NCBI GenBank assembly: GCA_905250885.1
Contig: CAJNOQ010000323.1
Span: 1-54,940, forward strand
Length of the DNA: 54,940 nucleotides
Reading direction: 5' to 3'
DNA from: Didymodactylos carnosus
Taxonomy: Eukaryota; Rotifera; Eurotatoria; Philodinida; Philodinidae
Part shown: positions 11,176 to 23,542 of the stretch, in pieces
How the letters are laid out: every line of letters begins with the position of its first letter
Numbering within the stretch: the first letter of the stretch is position 1
Position numbers and translations under genes: made by a program
The notes under the pieces: generated by a model
The model's database searches: none
The model's input: the letters and a program-made list of their open reading frames with translations, nothing else
What the model was told of the DNA's origin: nothing

Positions 11176-12400
11176 TAGTGAATGTACTCGTGCGTGAGTA
11201 CTCAAAAAGTACTCTACTAGAAAAACCGGACGAGTACATTTTGAGTAATCACTCAGTACTCACATGAGTACCCAAGAGTGAGTAATGAGGAGTGAGTAAT
11301 GAGTACTGTGGGGACGAACTTTCAGTACTCATGCTAGAGTATTGTTGAGAACGCATGTAACTTTTGGCAAAATACTCATGACTATTGTTCATCTGATATT
11401 TTCACATAGAGGAGTGATCTCAGGCAGCCAGAGTTGGACTACAAGTCTATTCACAGACGAGTCCATCTATGACTATATACAGAGAGACCAGCGAGAAAAA
11501 TATCATATAAATATTTTATGTTTCTTTAATAAATTCGGCGTTCTGTATACACTGTAATCTTGAATTAATTTCCAGTTTATAGAAAATTCTCGACGAATTT
11601 CCAGCTTTCTAGGAAATGTTGATTTTCTGCTTTATAGAAAATCGACTTCATTTTCTATAAAGGTGGAGAATTGCTGAGATTTTCTATAAACTGGAAAATC
11701 GCCGGCAATTTTCTAGTTTATAGAAAATCCTCAGGGATTTTCTAGAAAGTGGAACTTCGCCCAGGACTTTCTAGATCAAATACTTATTCATCTTTTTGGT
11801 TTGTAATTAGTGTAAGTATAAGAGTATCACGTAAAGACACTCATATTACACTTAAATCAACTTTAACAGTTTCTACTTTAGATCACAATTCTGCCTATGC
11901 CAGCAAGAGTTTTGATTTAGGCAGAGACAGTGGTGGCGCGAAGTTTTGGTAGCAAGGTCCGAAAATCGGAGACGTTCACCAGAAATTTCTCAAAAGCATG
12001 AGCAAGACCAACCCCCATACAATCAGATCGCTTCGCCACTCGGTGCAGAATTTCCAGTTTATAGAAAATCAAAACAAAATTTCTACTTTCTTGAAAATTA
12101 TTTATGGAAATTCAACGGCAATTTTCTAGCTTGTTGGAAATTCGATTTTCTATAAACTGGAAATTCCTCGGGGAATTCCCATAGGTACTCTTTGAAATTC
12201 GCCGAGCATTTTCCATAAATAATTTCCAATTTTACAGTGTACAGTTTCATTTTGGTGGTGAATGAATATTTTTTGAGTACTCACGTAGTAACTGAGTACT
12301 CACTGAATAAAAATACTCAGAAGTTGTTAGTAGAACTCATATGAGTACTCATGGACGACTTATGAGTAAAGTCGTACTCATGATATGAGTACTTTCACTA
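11176..12400. repeat. Inverted element with GAGTACTC subterminal repeats
   Basis: The left end TAGTGAATGTACTC is matched inverted at the right end by GAGTACTTTCACTA. Both flanks (11176-11345 and 12270-12400) are packed with GAGTACTC, AGTACTC and GAGTAATGAG words on both strands. The unrelated TA-flanked element 11550-12239 sits between the two flanks, so it probably inserted into this one. No coding capacity. Confidence 0.55.
11550..12239. mobile_element. Tc1/mariner-type MITE, TA target, CACTGTAA ends
   Basis: The ends are CACTGTAA (11550) and TTACAGTG (to 12239), flanked on both sides by TA, the target duplication expected for Tc1/mariner elements. The subterminal regions repeat a word family (TTTCTATAAACTGGAAA and its complement) at least eight times on both strands. 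It is 690 bp with no transposase fragment, so non-autonomous. The short ends make the superfamily call moderate. Confidence 0.6.
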
Positions 12401-12628
12401 TTCTCTAAAAAAAAAAGGTGTCCGATAGAACCTTTTTGGTACCGAATTCTAGAACCATTTTAGGTTCTAGACTTTCTGGCTTGAACCTTTTTGCGAAAAA
12501 AATCCGAAAAAAGGTTCTACCCGGAAAGTCTAAAGCCTAAAAAGGTTCAAGCCAGAAAGTCTGGAACCTAAAATGGTTCTAGAATTGGGTACCAAAAAGG
12601 TTCTGTCGGACGCCTTTTTGTTAGAGAG
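12401..12628. mobile_element. 228-bp foldback MITE, TA target
   Basis: Almost the whole element is a hairpin. The left arm, about 12411-12491, contains GGTGTCCGATAGAACC and TTGGTACCGAATTCTAGAAC; it pairs with 12537-12620. The outer ends TTCTCTAA / TTAGAGAG are bounded by TA on each side. High arm identity suggests a relatively recent insertion. No coding content. Confidence 0.7.
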
Positions 12629-12834
12629 TAGGGTATAGTCTTCGTGGAAAAGTAAATCATAATCTCTCAAGAGAATCAATGTGATTCTTTTAAGTCAAAA
12701 CATTTGAACAACCTTGTTACTTCATTACTGCTTGTTACTTATAATAAAGTAGTACATGTTGTTGCTGTGTTGTGCATAACAACTAACAAGTTTTTGTAAT
12801 AAGTAAAGTAACATGGAGTAACAGGTAATGAGTC

Positions 12835-14702
12835 AGTTCTAGATGGGAATACTTTAGACGTCACTTCGATATAATTGTCACTACCGTGTAAATATCCACT
12901 TGACAAGTACGTAATTAACTACATTTCGTACAAGGAAAACTAAAATAGCAATATATTTCGATAGCACTAATCTAATGCTGGAGTCACAATAGTCTTCGTC
13001 TCGTTTTATCTTTCACAATCACCACATATACGGGATCTTATATAAATAAGATTATAAAGAAATGTTGAAAACTTTCGGAGTATTCCATACAGTGGCAGTG
13101 ATGACACATTGACACTTAACATTTTTTGGTTGATCAAATTCATAGATGCACTTGCTTAACGGCATATGTAACCGTGAAAGTTTTGTTAATTAAAAACTTG
13201 AAATACGAGTGTTCCGGTCATTCATCCCACCCATGCAAAAACGACTAAATTTTTTAGGTCATTTGTCTAGATTCAGCTTCACGTATATCTAGCTGCATGT
13301 GCACCTGATAACTGACCCAAAAACTTGAGTAGTTTTTACACGGGTCATACACACCTAAAGTGGCAAATTAATATGAATAATAAATTTTACTTTAAATGGA
13401 AATAATACGTGGCTAAACGTTTGATAAAACAGTTATCATCATCATCGATTTGTCAATGAATCATTTCATTGCGATGATTTATTATGTCTACAAAAAATCA
13501 AATAAATCTATCTATAAAAACATAACACCGTACAGATATCTTTTTAACTTTAATTTTTGAAGAACCAATAAGTGATCGAAGTTGTATAGACTATTTTATG
13601 TAAATGAGCGTGAATATTGATATACTCTATATTGTATTTCAACACGCTCATGAGGTAGCGAGGTCAGTTCACATTCACTCTTCTGCGTTCTATTCTATTT
13701 CTCTATTGTAAGTAAAACTTTTGTATTCGATCGAACACATAATACTGTTGATTTTGAGCAAGTTATTTTTACCGTTCTTTTCTCCAATGAGTCATATGTG
13801 TACTGGATGATATGAGTCAGTCGAAGAAAAAAAAGAAGAAAGAAGAAAAATGAAAAAAATAATGACTATTCATTTTAACATCTTTTTTTGTCATAGCTAT
13901 ATGCATCATCATAAGAAGCATCTATTACAATTCCGTGTTTTCTAAAAGCGCATGGAATTCAAACTTCGAATTGATTATATATATATATATTTTCATTCAT
14001 CTGTATAAATCATTGTTCCACCATTACATAATAACGTAAAAGTGAGACATTTCCTCTCTTATTCGTTTCTTCGTCTTTTTTGTCTTCGTACCTCAACAGA
14101 GCAATAGAAGATTCAACTTTATATCGCAAAATTGAGTAATGTAAAGATTACACAGCACAGCATCAATGAGAGAAACAGTTTGAGTAAGACATGACTAATA
14201 CAGTTATGATTAATAGAGTTAGTTAAACTCAGATCGAGGTTTATGAAAAGACACTCAAATAAAAAAGTAAAGGTAAGAAGAGTATTGATCAAGAAAAGCA
14301 AGGTAATTGTAGACAAGTCGAAATGTATGAAAGAAGAACTCGCAAGTCTTTAAAAGGTTACATTATTCTTATCTACGGGGAGCAATCTTAGATTTAGAGC
14401 TTAATATGGTTATGTTGCTTATCTACAGTATTCGTTTTTCATTACTTTTTGCCGTTGGTTTCTGCATTCTTTCTTGATTATAAACTACAATGACCTATAA
14501 TGTCATCAATGGGCACGATTAATTTTTTTGATCGTATGATACGCATGTCTATACGCAGAGATTTCTGGTTTAGATATGAGAAGAAAAAGCAAACACTCTG
14601 TAGAGAAATTACATATGATCTAGCACGATAGAAGAAGAAAAAAGAAAGAAAATAAGTTATTCTTGTTAGCCATCACGATCTAATTGCTATTTTTCTTTTT
14701 TA
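12835..14702. other. Intergenic upstream of the DUSP gene
   Basis: AT-rich. One weak inverted pair occurs at 13231-13345 (AAAAACGACTAAATTTTTTA against the complement of AAAAACTACTCAAGTTTTTG), perhaps a MITE relic. A (TA)n run lies near 13978. The stretch should contain the DUSP promoter, but no core element is convincing. A T-rich tract ending TTTTTTAG at 14703 is a likely acceptor for the DUSP leader. Confidence 0.4.
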
Positions 14703-14786
14703 GATCAATTCTTTCTCTTATCGATCTCTATTATTATTACTACTCCTGGTACTACTGCCACTGCTATTACTTCTATTATCTATTAC

Positions 14787-16684
14787 ATGGCGGCATGCAT
14801 TTTTCCACATCCTAATTCAAAAATGGCTCAGTCTTCTTCCTCTTCATCAACAACAACACCAAGAAATTCGATATGGAAAAAGACAGCATGTTCAATTAAT
14901 TTCAACGTAAATATAACAAGAAGGACATTAAGTGAAAGTGATGAATTAACAACAACAGAAACGACATCTTCTCATAATAATCAACCACCAAGAAAACGGC
15001 AGTTGAGTGATAGTAACGAACAAACTAATGTTAAAGTTGTCAAAATAAATAACGACTGGTCCAGACCAATTTCAGTATCAAAATGTCCAAACGAAACAGG
15101 TAAAATATATAGCATATCATGTTTAAGGGTAATCTGAGGGCAAGTGAAGGATTGATCCAGATTTTGTGTCTTTGCAACAAAATAATGGTTCCTTGCTCAT
15201 TTAACGTAGGAAAGTTTCTCATATCATACAAACAGACAGATGATATAACCATAGGAGATTTAGAGTGTTTGTTTTCGTTTAAAGATGATTCACTGTCAAC
15301 ATTCACACGTCCAACATCGTTGTTTCTCTGGGATACTAAACATCCATTACAATTACGTACAAGTGTTAGTCATCCATCCGATAATCGTTGTGAGATTAAT
15401 GATGAAATAAATTTGAAATTCTCCCCATGTACATCATTACCAGAACTATCATCTCCTGTACAACAACAAAAACGCCACCGTCCGCGTACATTATTAGTAA
15501 CAAATCCAGCATTATCATCTTCATGTGAAACGTCGTTAGTACCATTAATCAATATCGTACAGGATAAAATTGGACTATTAACATGTGAACAATTGGCACT
15601 TTATGTTGAATCATCAACAGATGAGCGTTACTTAATATTAGATTGTGGTTCACCATTTCGTTTCCACGAAAAACATATAAAGAATTCTCAATTAATGTAT
15701 GTTAGTGATAAAATAACTCGAAAACGTTTCGCTACACGTGGTATACAAAGCTTTGTAAATACGAAATTACTTGATAAGTGTGAATTAATTATTCTATATG
15801 ATGATACTTTGCAGAAATCTCATATAATACCAAACTCTTGTCCAGTTATTAGCGATGAAAAATGTTTATCATTTTCATCGTCATTTTTCTCTCCCACCAT
15901 AACTTTATCAACAGCCAATGACGATAATTTAACTACTATAAAAAATATAGAAATTTCACTTCATAGATTAACACCTTCACTTAAATGTGTCTGTGAAGAA
16001 ATAAAACGTTATAATTATAATAAAAAAATTTATATTTTAAATCCATCATTTAGTCAGTTTTATGAACAATATAAACATTTATGTGAATGTTCACCTCGTC
16101 AACAAAAACCACGTTCATGTCCATCATCACCCGTACACAATAGTTATTGTGAATCTGTTCCATTAACAGCGCCATTATCAATTACTCCAGTCTCACCAAC
16201 ACAAAAAGATTATGAAAATTTTCCCATGACAGAAATTGTAAATGGTTTATATATTGGAAGTAAACAAGATGCTCAAAATATTCAGCGGTTAGAAAATGAA
16301 CAAATTACTCATATTATCAATGTCACTCAACATTTACCCTGTTATTGGAAAAATTCATCAGATTTAATTTATTATCATTTACCAGCAGATGATTCAAATA
16401 AACAAAATTTAATCGATTATTTTGATAAAGTATATAATTTTATTTTGGACGCAATTGAAAATAATAAAAAAGTTTTAGTTCATTGTCAGGCGGGTATATC
16501 ACGTTCTCCAGCAATCGTTATAGGATTTCTAATGAAATATTCTAATATGAGTATGAACGATGCCTATGATTTAGTTAAACGAAAACGTTCAATTGTATCG
16601 CCGAACTTTGGATTTCTTGGTCAACTACTCGAATATGAAAAGAAATTGAAACAATATCAAACTTCACCGATTATAGAGAAATAA
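14787..16684 (+). CDS. DUSP10: DUSP10/MKP-5-like dual-specificity MAP-kinase phosphatase
   Basis: Removes Tyr and Thr phosphates from stress-activated MAP kinases (p38/JNK) in the MKP-5 family. Exon 1 14787-15099. Exon 2 to 16684 starts at 15210 (TTTAACGTAG acceptor, 595 aa) or 15255 (ACCATAG, 580 aa); both keep frame. Domains: a Ser/Thr-rich basic N-terminus; a rhodanese/CH2 domain (ILDCGSPFRFHEKHI, with KITRKRF as likely kinase-docking segment); and a C-terminal catalytic domain starting NGLYIGSKQDAQ, with INVTQHLPCYW, general-acid region LPADDSNKQNL and the active-site loop HCQAGISRS. The catalytic Cys codon is at 16484-16486. The catalytic domain matches DUSP10 best by family knowledge (NVT.HLP, DSNKQNL, SPN..F.GQLLE.E). 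The catalytic residues look intact. A possible leader acceptor lies at 14703. Confidence 0.88.
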
Positions 16685-18845
16685 TATGCAATTTCTTTAA
16701 ACATTATGGCATTATTTGGATACTTCTTTTAAACAAATACTGATTGTGTTTTATGACACACGCAATGGAACATTAAGCTTCGCTGGGACAATTGTCTATA
16801 TAAATCAAGATATTCTATCGTGCTTCTACACAAACGGAAATACTTAACAATTCTGTCTGATGAAATATCGTGACATTCGTTTTTTTAATCAAATATTGTA
16901 CATTTATTATTGATTTTGTTTTGAATTACCTTCACTTATATGTTGTACATAGAACTTTTTGTCGTTTTACTTTAAATATGAAATAGCGATATGCTCTTAA
17001 TTTGTTTCTCTAAACTATGAAATACATGGAATTGCAGTAATAACTTCGAAGCTATATGACAGAGAACGGTTCAATTTAAAAACCTATTATTACATATAAG
17101 CTCTGTGTGACAAGACTCTTAAGCTAATTCAATGTATTATATCAGAATTATGAGTGAACGTTCAACAAATCAATGGATAAAGCAGTAGTTGATAAACATG
17201 AGCAAAGAAATCTTTTTTTGATTTTTCTCGCTCGTAATATAAGTTTTTTCTAACAAGTTAACACAAACACATATTTTTTCTTGCCAATACGATCATCATT
17301 TTATTAATCTGTTTATATTGATAGACTTCATAAAACAACGTTAAATAATTAGTTAGTTAAACAGCAGCGTAGGCAAAAGTCTGTATCCAGCACGTCTGTG
17401 CGGCACTGTTTTATAGATGTATACGAACACTCACAAGGTACGGACGTGCACCTTGATGATGGGTGTCCGGTGACATAATTTACTTACCGTTTTGCACTTT
17501 GAATACTACTTAATTTTTTTGTAAGGTGATGTTGCGTTCAAAATGGTACAAGGTATTATTTAGGTATAAATCTTCCTTATTCTTAAGATTTCAAGTTTTC
17601 CTAAATGAAACAGATAGTTTAGTACTAAACAAAGTTCAGATTTATCTGAATCAGATAGAAAAGAAAACGGGATTTTCCTGATGCTAGGAATGTTACTGTA
17701 TCGTCGCAGCAACGCAAAACAGAATCCATGTAAAACGAGTGAAATAATGATAAAATACACTTGAAAAACGACGATTATTTCAGACAATGTACACATGTTA
17801 CTTTTCCTATCTCTCTTATAATTACAGTCAACAAAAGCAACAACTAAGAGGTGATTTTCAAGGCACATAGATGTTTAACTTAAGAATAATTAAAAATATA
17901 CCTCGAATAACTACATGATAGGTGTATTTTTTAAGCATCATGACGCCTTACCAAGCCATCTTTTATTCGCAGTATATGCATCGGTGGAGGTGCGAAATCC
18001 GATTCATTGGGTTGTTGGTAATAGTTATTATTACAATTTCATGTGTTTCATAATCTGAAGAATTCCTGCCAGAGCTATCCTGATGGGAGCCTTATCACTC
18101 ATGCAAAATTTTCGCTCTGATTTTCGTTTTGCATGATTTTCATGGAATGTTTACGGTGATCCTTCCTATCCTGACCTCTTGGGGATAGCCCTGTGTACGG
18201 GTGCAGTTCTTAATACCTTTCACTGCAGGAACCAGATTTTTACTGAAATTTTGCTTTTTCATGTACGGATATATATAATGAGCTCGGATACACTATATAA
18301 GAAAAGCATGTCACATGATCCTTCTGTGAGTTTTTTTTATTAGACACTAAAAATAGCATTGATACTTGAAGGAAATTAATATAAAACGGAATTTACTGTG
18401 TAAATATAAAAGAAATGTAACGAATACTAGAACTAAAAATATTTCATTATATATATTAATGTTTTTCTTTGAATGTCTGTATGGATGCAAGAAACAAAAA
18501 TAGTATTCAATATAAACAATAAAAGAAAAACTGAAGCCAAAAAACTGTATAAAATCCCAAAATCTCATGAATGTGAGCGTAAATAATACAAATTATTATT
18601 TTAAACAAATAAATCAAATAATACCCAGAAACCAGTACTTTGTACCAGTAACTTATCAATAATACGTATCAGAAACCAGTACTTTGTCTTAAAAATAGTA
18701 TTTTATACGATCTAATGAAGATGTTAGTTAACGAGCTAATGAACGGATGTGTCTCTGATTGTTTGTGAAATATATACTTTAAACGTGTCAAATTTTCTAT
18801 CAAATACTATCTAATACTAAACAAGTTACTGGTTACAACAAACTT
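16685..18845. other. Intergenic, DUSP 3' UTR and unassigned sequence
   Basis: It holds the presumed 3' UTR of the phosphatase and no recognisable gene. A GC-richer patch near 17960-18230 with repeated CCTGA/ATCCT words may be old transposon DNA but has no clear ends. A 44-bp unit containing CAGAAACCAGTACTTTGT is repeated in tandem at 18626 and 18670. Confidence 0.4.
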
Positions 18846-21800
18846 ATGAAGACGGATACTCCCGCGATGGTGGAAATGTCACAAATAAGCATTGCAAAGG
18901 TTCAAGAAGAACATAACACAAAAGTGCGACAACGCAAAACCAAACAACAACATTTCAAACGCAGAAACACTTCACTATTTCACTGTTGCTATTAAATGGA
19001 ACAGTTATTATTGGTCGAATGCAATTGCACAAATTTTTGACGAGCAATATGCCTGAAGTAAAATTAAATAACACTCAAGCTAACAAAAACGGATCTTTTA
19101 CTCTTTACGCTTATCCACTTAGTGCTGATAGCTTTAATAAATTGCTAACAAAATTCCCGAACGATCAATGTCTAAATCCGTAAAACGTAAAAATATCCAT
19201 ACTTAAATCAACTGAAAAATTCAGCAGACTGATAAAGAAGCTATAATGACGCACGTTGATATTGAAAGCACTGATGCAGACATAAGGATTGTATTTAAAA
19301 ATGCAGGATTCTCAGTCGTCAGCATTTTTCGGTTTCAAAATTTAAAAAAAAACGATCCTGGCACTGCAGTGGAAGTAACTTTCTCTGGCGTTGAAAACAG
19401 AAACACATTTGTGAAAGTAGGAATGTAAATGGGCAATCTGTATTATTTAGTGAACATAAAACAAAACCTTTACAATGCAATATTTGCTTACAGTTCCAAC
19501 ATGCAGATAAATATAGTAAGAAGTCAAGTGAATCAAAATATGTAAAATGTGGCAACAACGACAAAACGACAGATTGTGATAAATCAGCAGCAATACAGCC
19601 GGTCTGTTACAATTATAAAAGACAACATTTAGCAACATCAGATAAATGCCCGAAATATACAGAAAATGAATTAAAACTGAATTAATTAAATTAATAAATA
19701 TTCTCTCAACAGTTTCCATACATAACCACAAGCAATAGATGATGATACTAGTGACTCAGAAGAATTTGCATACCATGGAGATTCTTTCATTATGCAATCA
19801 CAGGATGAAATACAGGGTAAGACAATAGAGGCTTAGTCAAGTGATGAAAAAAAGCAAACTAAAGAAAAGTATAAACGAAAATCTTTCAATCCTTTTAATC
19901 TTCCTTTACCAAATCAAGATGCATTTAGAAATATACAAGAACTAATAGCTAATAATAACATACAGTAAAAAGCAAGAGAAAATCAAAAACTGGTCAAAGA
20001 GACTGTAAGCAGTTTAAAAATGATCATCGAACTACTAGATCTGCAACAATTAAAAAATAAAAATTTGTCACATCAATATTACTTCAGTCAAAAAGGCGAA
20101 CTATATGCTCGGTTTCAGAACTTTGACATTATACCTTTAAATGAAACGAACTTGAATTCAAATCAGATGTTTTCCCGGTCCCACTTCATGATCTTTCGTA
20201 ATGATCGTGCCGACTTAGCGGTCATAAACCGCTTACATTTGAATTAACTGCGTGTGTAGATCGTAAACCAAAATCACCGAGGCTTTCTTATAATTTCAGA
20301 GCAGCAAATTGATAAATATATCGTCAGCAACTCAACGATATGATATCTAAGTGGGACATCACTCTACCAGTGAATACACCGAACGAGATTGAAGAATACA
20401 ACAAATTCAAAACAGATTGTATCGTCACTGCTTCGAAACCTGCTGTTCCACCTTCAGCAACTAATCTAGAAATAATGGAAACAATCCGAACAACTAAATT
20501 CTAAATAGAAAACAAACACAAGTGGTACCGAAAGTGGAAAAACACACACTCGGATGAAGCAAATAATGAATATTACAAGGATAAAATTCCACTAAACAAT
20601 TCTCTACGCAATGATAGAACATAAAACAGCATAATGAAATATAATGATAGTACTGCCCGCACCGGTCAACAAAAATGTGATATGCGTCGAAACATACTTT
20701 GAAAATGAAGCATACAGCAGTAAAGCGGACGAAATTCCATTCCATGATCATATCATCAACACGATGGAGAAACTAAAACGTAGCTATAAAAAATCAATCC
20801 GTAACATTCCACTAATAATAAAAAAAGAAAATACAACAATGTCTAAAATCTCTAAAGAGCACGTCTCCAAGGCCAGACAATGTACACAGTCGATGTCTGA
20901 AAAACCATAGACCGTCACTACTGGAACATCTCATCAGACTGTTCAACAGCGCCATAAAAGTTGAATATGTACCGGCTGCTAGCAAAACAGCATACATCAT
21001 ATTTCTATTAAGACCGAACAAAAATAAACAGAAATCTTCAAGCTACAGGCCTATAAGCTTACTTAGCTGCCTTGGAAAAGTACTCGAAAAATTGATGAAA
21101 CAAAGATTACGCCGAAAGAAGAAAGAAACATACTACAGCAGTACCAAGCTGGTTTTCGAGCCAGGAAAAATGCTTTGTACAATGTCGTCCGTCTAGAAAC
21201 TATGTTAGACATAATCTACACTACAACAATGGCATTCAGCGGTAATATTTTCTGACATCAAAGCCGCTTTTGATAGCGTTTGGATCGAAGGGCTAATATA
21301 TAAAATGAATAAACTGAAATTGCCAAAATATATTATCAAATGGACAGTTTCATTCCTGGAAAACAGAGTTGCATATATAGAATCAGAAAATATTTTTGAG
21401 ATTTGAGATCGTTTATTCTAAGAAGAGCGGCTCCACAACGATCTCCCCTATCACCTCTATTATACACCATATATACCTATAACTCAGTCAACGAAATGCC
21501 GACAAACACAGAGCACGGTCTCTTTGCGGGACAGTCAATTATGGTTGAATGGTTATGTTGTTCGGCACGTACTTCAGAGGGACTGTGTTCGAGCCTCGGC
21601 GCCACCCAGTCATAGAATAACCTTGGACAAGTTACTAATGGCTATTGTCTCGGATCACCCGTCCGATAGCATGCTCACTACGTTGTAACATACCGGTACT
21701 TCGGTTAGTGAGTGTGTATGGGGAGCTCAAGAAAAGAACTCTGTGTCAGGCTGGCCTTCTGTCCGGAGCTACAGCTTGCTTGGTGACTAGTAGAAGAACG

Positions 21801-22690
21801 GATGACGGTCTCTGAAGATCATCAGCTGTAGGGAAGATATCGGGCTTATCGAAACTGCTTCGGCAGCACCCTACACTGCAAGGTAGCCGCAAGGCGGGTT
21901 ATTCTTCTTCCTTTGCGGACGACACTGCCTTCTGATCGTCTTCAAACATTATTACAACATTAAATAAAAACCTACAAGAAGCTACCGACGCGTTTCAACA
22001 GTGATGCAAATGGTGGAAACTTGAAATACAGCCGATAAAAACAGAAATTGTTCACTTTGTACCTCATCCAAGAAAAAAACATAAAATCAAATAAAAATAA
22101 AAATAAGAAACACAACAATCAGGCCACAAAGCTCAGCCAGATACCCTAGTGTAATTCTCGATAGAAAATAATTGGACAGCACATATTCAGCATATTGAGA
22201 CTCGTGTTATACCGCGAACATCTCTTCTGCGTTACGTATCAAAATCAGCCGGAGATGAACTAAACACTCAAATCATAATGAATCTCTATAAATCGCTGAT
22301 TAGAACAGTCCTAAAAATTTGGTAACGTCTTTCAATACTGCAGAATAAAGCAATTCTGTCAACATTAGCTGTTTCGACGTATACGTCAGTTAACTACATA
22401 CATACAACAGGCAAATTCAAAAAATAAAAGAATACTCAATTCAACTAACTAAAAAGGCAAGAATTCGAGCACAATATTATGACGACAGGATCACTGAAGG
22501 AAATCTTAACGATATATTAGAAAGCTTTTAGTCTCAACATATTAGTGATTGTATTTTTGTACTTCCGTTTTATTTATATTTTGTTCTTTTTTTGAGCAAA
22601 AGACATGCGTCACTAGCCCTTTTTCTTCAGGCTAATATTATAATAAAGACCGTTGTCTTTTTGTACGATCTAAACGCAAGACACGGATAC
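18846..22690 (+). mobile_element. Dead non-LTR retrotransposon (Jockey/CR1/I-like LINE)
   Basis: Many stops and frameshifts, but the order of a two-ORF LINE is clear. ORF1 (about 18846-19690) has an RRM-like stretch and a gag-type zinc-knuckle end (CNICLQFQHADKYS, CYNYKRQHLATSDKCPKY). An endonuclease start remains at about 20095-20245 (FDIIPLNETNLNSN), but most of the endonuclease is deleted. Reverse transcriptase motifs follow: SYRPISLLSCLGKVLEKL (21040), QYQAGFRARK, FSDIKAAFDSVW (21250), SPLSPLLYTIYT (21436), then the FADDTAF box, split by an inserted SINE between 21530 and 21910. A thumb/C-terminal part (LNTQIIMNLYKSLIRT) runs to about 22530. No RNase H seen. The clade is inferred from motif style. 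It cannot be active. Confidence 0.85.
21530..21910 (+). mobile_element. tRNA-headed, CORE-like SINE inserted in the LINE
   Basis: A 381-bp insertion flanked by an exact 8-bp direct repeat, CTTTGCGG (21522-21529 and 21911-21918). It splits the reverse-transcriptase FADD codons; removing it and one repeat restores GLFADDTAF. The 5' part resembles a tRNA-derived pol III promoter: A-box-like TGGTTGAATGGTTA and B-box-like GTGTTCGAGCCTC about 40 bp apart. It is followed by ACCTTGGACAAGTTACT, which closely resembles the conserved CORE region of vertebrate MIR-type SINEs as I recall it. The remaining body is unrecognised and ends in ATTCTTCTTCC. The CORE assignment is inference from a 17-nt match in the expected position. 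Confidence 0.7.
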
Positions 22691-23124
22691 AGATATATCC
22701 ACAAATGATTAGAGTATTCATGATTTATGTGGCATAATGCATAAGTTAGCCACCTTTGAATTACGTCACCAACTATAGTTGGTTACTGGTAATACATCCT
22801 TATAGGGATGTTTTACCAGTAAGTCGTCCGATTCTTATTAGTGAGTTGAAAAAGAACGTTGTATATGTCTTTTCTACACCAAAGAACATAATCATTAACA
22901 AAAAGTAAGTTAATCTCATCTAGTTTCTCATTCCGTGAAATATAGGAAAACTCACCAGAGGAAAACGTATTCTTAATAAAATCGTGGATGGATCTACTTT
23001 GAAAAGAACATACATCTTGCCCGAATTACCAATTGATTTTTAAAAAAAAATATGAACATTTTTCGTGGTTACTACACAAAATATCAAAAGGAATTTTTTC
23101 TTTCTGTTCAAATGATATTGTGGA
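22691..23124. other. Intergenic, no gene seen
   Basis: Sequence between the LINE tail and the hAT-type foldback. It contains a small inverted ACTGGTAA/TTACCAGT pair near 22785-22822. No coding or RNA gene recognised. Confidence 0.35.
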
Positions 23125-23542
23125 TAGGCATGCACCAGTTTTTAACTGGTGTTGAGGCATCCGGGAGAATTCCTACAAATCAGTTATCACGATTCTCTCA
23201 GAGCTGTAAAACATCTAATTTTGTAGAAAAATGTTTGCTCTACAAAATGTATTTGTTAAAAGAATTCCAGAAGCATTTCTAAGAAAACTTGGAGCATTCT
23301 AAAATGTACTAAATTACGAAAAAAAAACTGTACGAACAGGTTTTTTTCCGTGATTTAATGTATTTTTGAATACTCCGAGTTTTCTTAGAAATGATTCTGG
23401 AATTCTTTTAACAAATACATTTTGTAGAGCAAACATTTTTCTACAAAATTAGATGTTTTACAGCTCTGAGAGAATCGTGGTAACTGATTTGTATGAATTC
23501 TCCCGGATGCCTCAACACCAGTTAAAAACTGGTGCATGCCTA
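23125..23542. mobile_element. hAT-type foldback MITE with perfect 8-bp target duplication
   Basis: The ends are TAGGCATGCACCAG and its inverted complement, directly flanked by ATTGTGGA on both sides (23117-23124 and 23543-23550). Eight-bp duplications with TAGG...GCAC-type ends are characteristic of hAT elements. Arms of roughly 180 bp are nearly identical, with a short central spacer that is itself partly palindromic. No transposase fragment, so non-autonomous. Arm identity and the intact duplication suggest recent insertion. A diverged relative lies at 36669-37074. Confidence 0.82.

Larger units (their letters stand above)
10380..12834. repeat. Nested inverted-repeat (foldback) cluster
   Basis: The outer arms are related inverted segments rich in GTAACA/TGTTAC words. 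The left arm starts GCTCATTACTGTTAGTGTTACC near 10380 and continues to an ACAACATGTACTAC block. The right arm carries GTAGTACATGTTGTTG and ends AACAGGTAATGAGTC near 12834. Inside lie an element rich in GAGTACTC (about 11176-12400), a TA-flanked element at 11550-12239 and a TA-flanked foldback at 12401-12628. The arrangement implies successive insertions of non-autonomous DNA elements into one another. The exact outer termini are uncertain. Confidence 0.55.

Noticed and set aside
10380..12834. CRISPR-like array of spaced repeats
   Set aside because: Repeats are palindromic, in both orientations, of variable length and spacing in a eukaryotic genome; they are transposon subterminal repeats.
21540..21610. 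Functional tRNA gene
   Set aside because: Box-A- and box-B-like words are present but no full cloverleaf with paired acceptor stem; better explained as a SINE head.
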